NCBI GenBank assembly: GCA_029287275.1
Contig: JARFRL010000316.1
Span: forward strand, 1-6,623
Source: Pontiella desulfatans
Lineage (GTDB): Bacteria; Verrucomicrobiota; Kiritimatiellia; Kiritimatiellales; Pontiellaceae
Length of the DNA: 6,623 nucleotides
Direction: 5' to 3'
Made by a program: the position numbers and the translations under genes
In this document: positions 6,092 to 6,623 of the stretch, piece by piece
How positions within the stretch are numbered: the first letter of the stretch is position 1
Layout of the letters: each line of letters begins with the position of its first letter
Notes under the pieces: model-generated
Seen by the model: the letters and a program-made list of their open reading frames with translations, nothing else
Told to the model about the DNA's origin: nothing
Databases searched by the model: none

Positions 6092-6358
6092 ATGGTTGAG
6101 TTCATCTGTCCCATCGTGATGCTGATGCTCACCGTCGCCTTTGGCGCGGCGTTCGTGCGCGTCGTCATCGGCCCGACGCTGCCGGACCGCGTGGTCGCGC
6201 TCGACATGGCCGCGACGATCGTGGTCGCGCTGATTCTGACGCACTGCGTCGAGTCCAACTCGTACTACTACATTCCGGCCGCGATCAGCATCGCGCTGCT
6301 CTCGTTCGTGGGCACGGTGGCGTTGGCCCTGTACATCCGCCGCGGAGGCCCCTCATGA
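6092..6358 (+). CDS. mrpF: Na+/H+ antiporter subunit F (MrpF/MnhF)
   Basis: An 88-residue membrane protein with three hydrophobic segments, matching the usual MrpF length of 85-95. The family signature FVRVVIGPTLPDRVVALDM occupies residues 21-39, with conserved Asp32-Arg33 and Asp38. The C-terminal segment (IPAAISIALLSFVGTVALAL, 61-80) also fits. The frame is open back to an ATG at 6044, but those 16 extra residues (MCPSRLRVLNLPVRFL) come from the repeat element and are not family-like. The ATG at 6092 is therefore chosen, supported by GAGG at 6082-6085. The stop overlaps the mrpG start (ATGA). MrpF is a small subunit required for the activity and stability of the Mrp complex. Confidence 0.94.
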   Translation: MVEFICPIVMLMLTVAFGAAFVRVVIGPTLPDRVVALDMAATIVVALILTHCVESNSYYYIPAAISIALLSFVGTVALALYIRRGGPS

Positions 6359-6623
6359 TTCGCGAAATCCTCGTTTCCGTTTTTCTGTTGATCGGCGGCT
6401 TGCTCTCGTTGGCCGCCGCGGTGGGCGTGATTCGTCTGCCGGACCTCTTCACCCGCATGCACGCGGCGACCAAAACCGGCACCGTCGGCGTCGCCTCGAT
6501 CTCCATCGCGATGATGATCTATTTCGCCGAGGTCACCGTCACGTCGCGCGGGATTCTGGTGATCATGTTCTTCCTGCTCACGGCGCCCATCGCGGCGCAT
6601 ATGATTGGCCGCGCCGCCTATCG
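6355..6623 (+). CDS. mrpG: Na+/H+ antiporter subunit G (MrpG/MnhG), truncated by window end
   Basis: The first 89 residues of an MrpG/PhaG-family subunit (usual length about 100-125) are visible, and the frame runs off the window. The signature AVGVIRLPDLFTRMHAATKTGT (residues 22-43) identifies the family, and FFLLTAPIAAHMIGRAAY (72-89) matches its second conserved block. Three hydrophobic segments can be seen. The start lies in the ATGA overlap with the mrpF stop, and GGAGG (6344-6348) is 6 nt upstream. MrpG completes the A-G set of a group 1 operon. The missing part should be a short polar tail. No defect is seen in the portion present. Confidence 0.94.
   Translation, partial: MIREILVSVFLLIGGLLSLAAAVGVIRLPDLFTRMHAATKTGTVGVASISIAMMIYFAEVTVTSRGILVIMFFLLTAPIAAHMIGRAAY

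Overview
The window holds the front of a group 1 (seven-gene) Mrp-type multisubunit cation/proton antiporter operon on the + strand. It is preceded, on the opposite strand, by a gene for an HU-family DNA-binding protein and a very small putative lipoprotein. The coding DNA is GC-rich, with strong G/C preference at third codon positions. The lipoprotein style, the HU sequence and an intergenic repeat built from 'ACACGAAG' units together suggest a Verrucomicrobiota-like (possibly Opitutales-like) bacterium. That placement rests on memory and general style, not on a search, and is tentative.

Layout. Positions 1-194 (-) encode a roughly 64-residue lipoprotein whose 3' end touches the window edge. 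Positions 199-228 carry a rho-independent terminator reading leftward, positioned to end the HU transcript. Positions 252-530 (-) are the HU-family gene, with a clear Shine-Dalgarno sequence. Positions 531-946 are a divergent intergenic region. Its part near 600-730 is AT-rich, with a candidate promoter for the HU gene, and a strong bulged hairpin lies at 751-790. From 947 to the end run mrpA, mrpB, mrpC, mrpD, mrpE, mrpF and a truncated mrpG, all on +.

The Mrp genes are packed as one translationally coupled unit. A/B, C/D and F/G share ATGA overlaps, B/C abut with no gap, and D/E share one base (TAATG). The exception is the E/F junction, where a palindromic repeat of about 94 bp sits between the mrpE stop and a re-supplied mrpF ribosome binding site.

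Function. MrpA and MrpD are the complex-I-like (NuoL/M/N-like) channel subunits and retain the membrane glutamates and lysines expected of proton-translocating members. MrpC resembles NuoK. MrpB, E, F and G are small membrane subunits. Together they should form a hetero-oligomeric membrane complex that exports Na+ in exchange for H+, driven by the proton motive force, supporting pH and salt homeostasis. I see no new enzymatic system. The most distinctive non-textbook elements are the E/F repeat insertion, the leader hairpin, and the lipoprotein gene that begins right behind a terminator.
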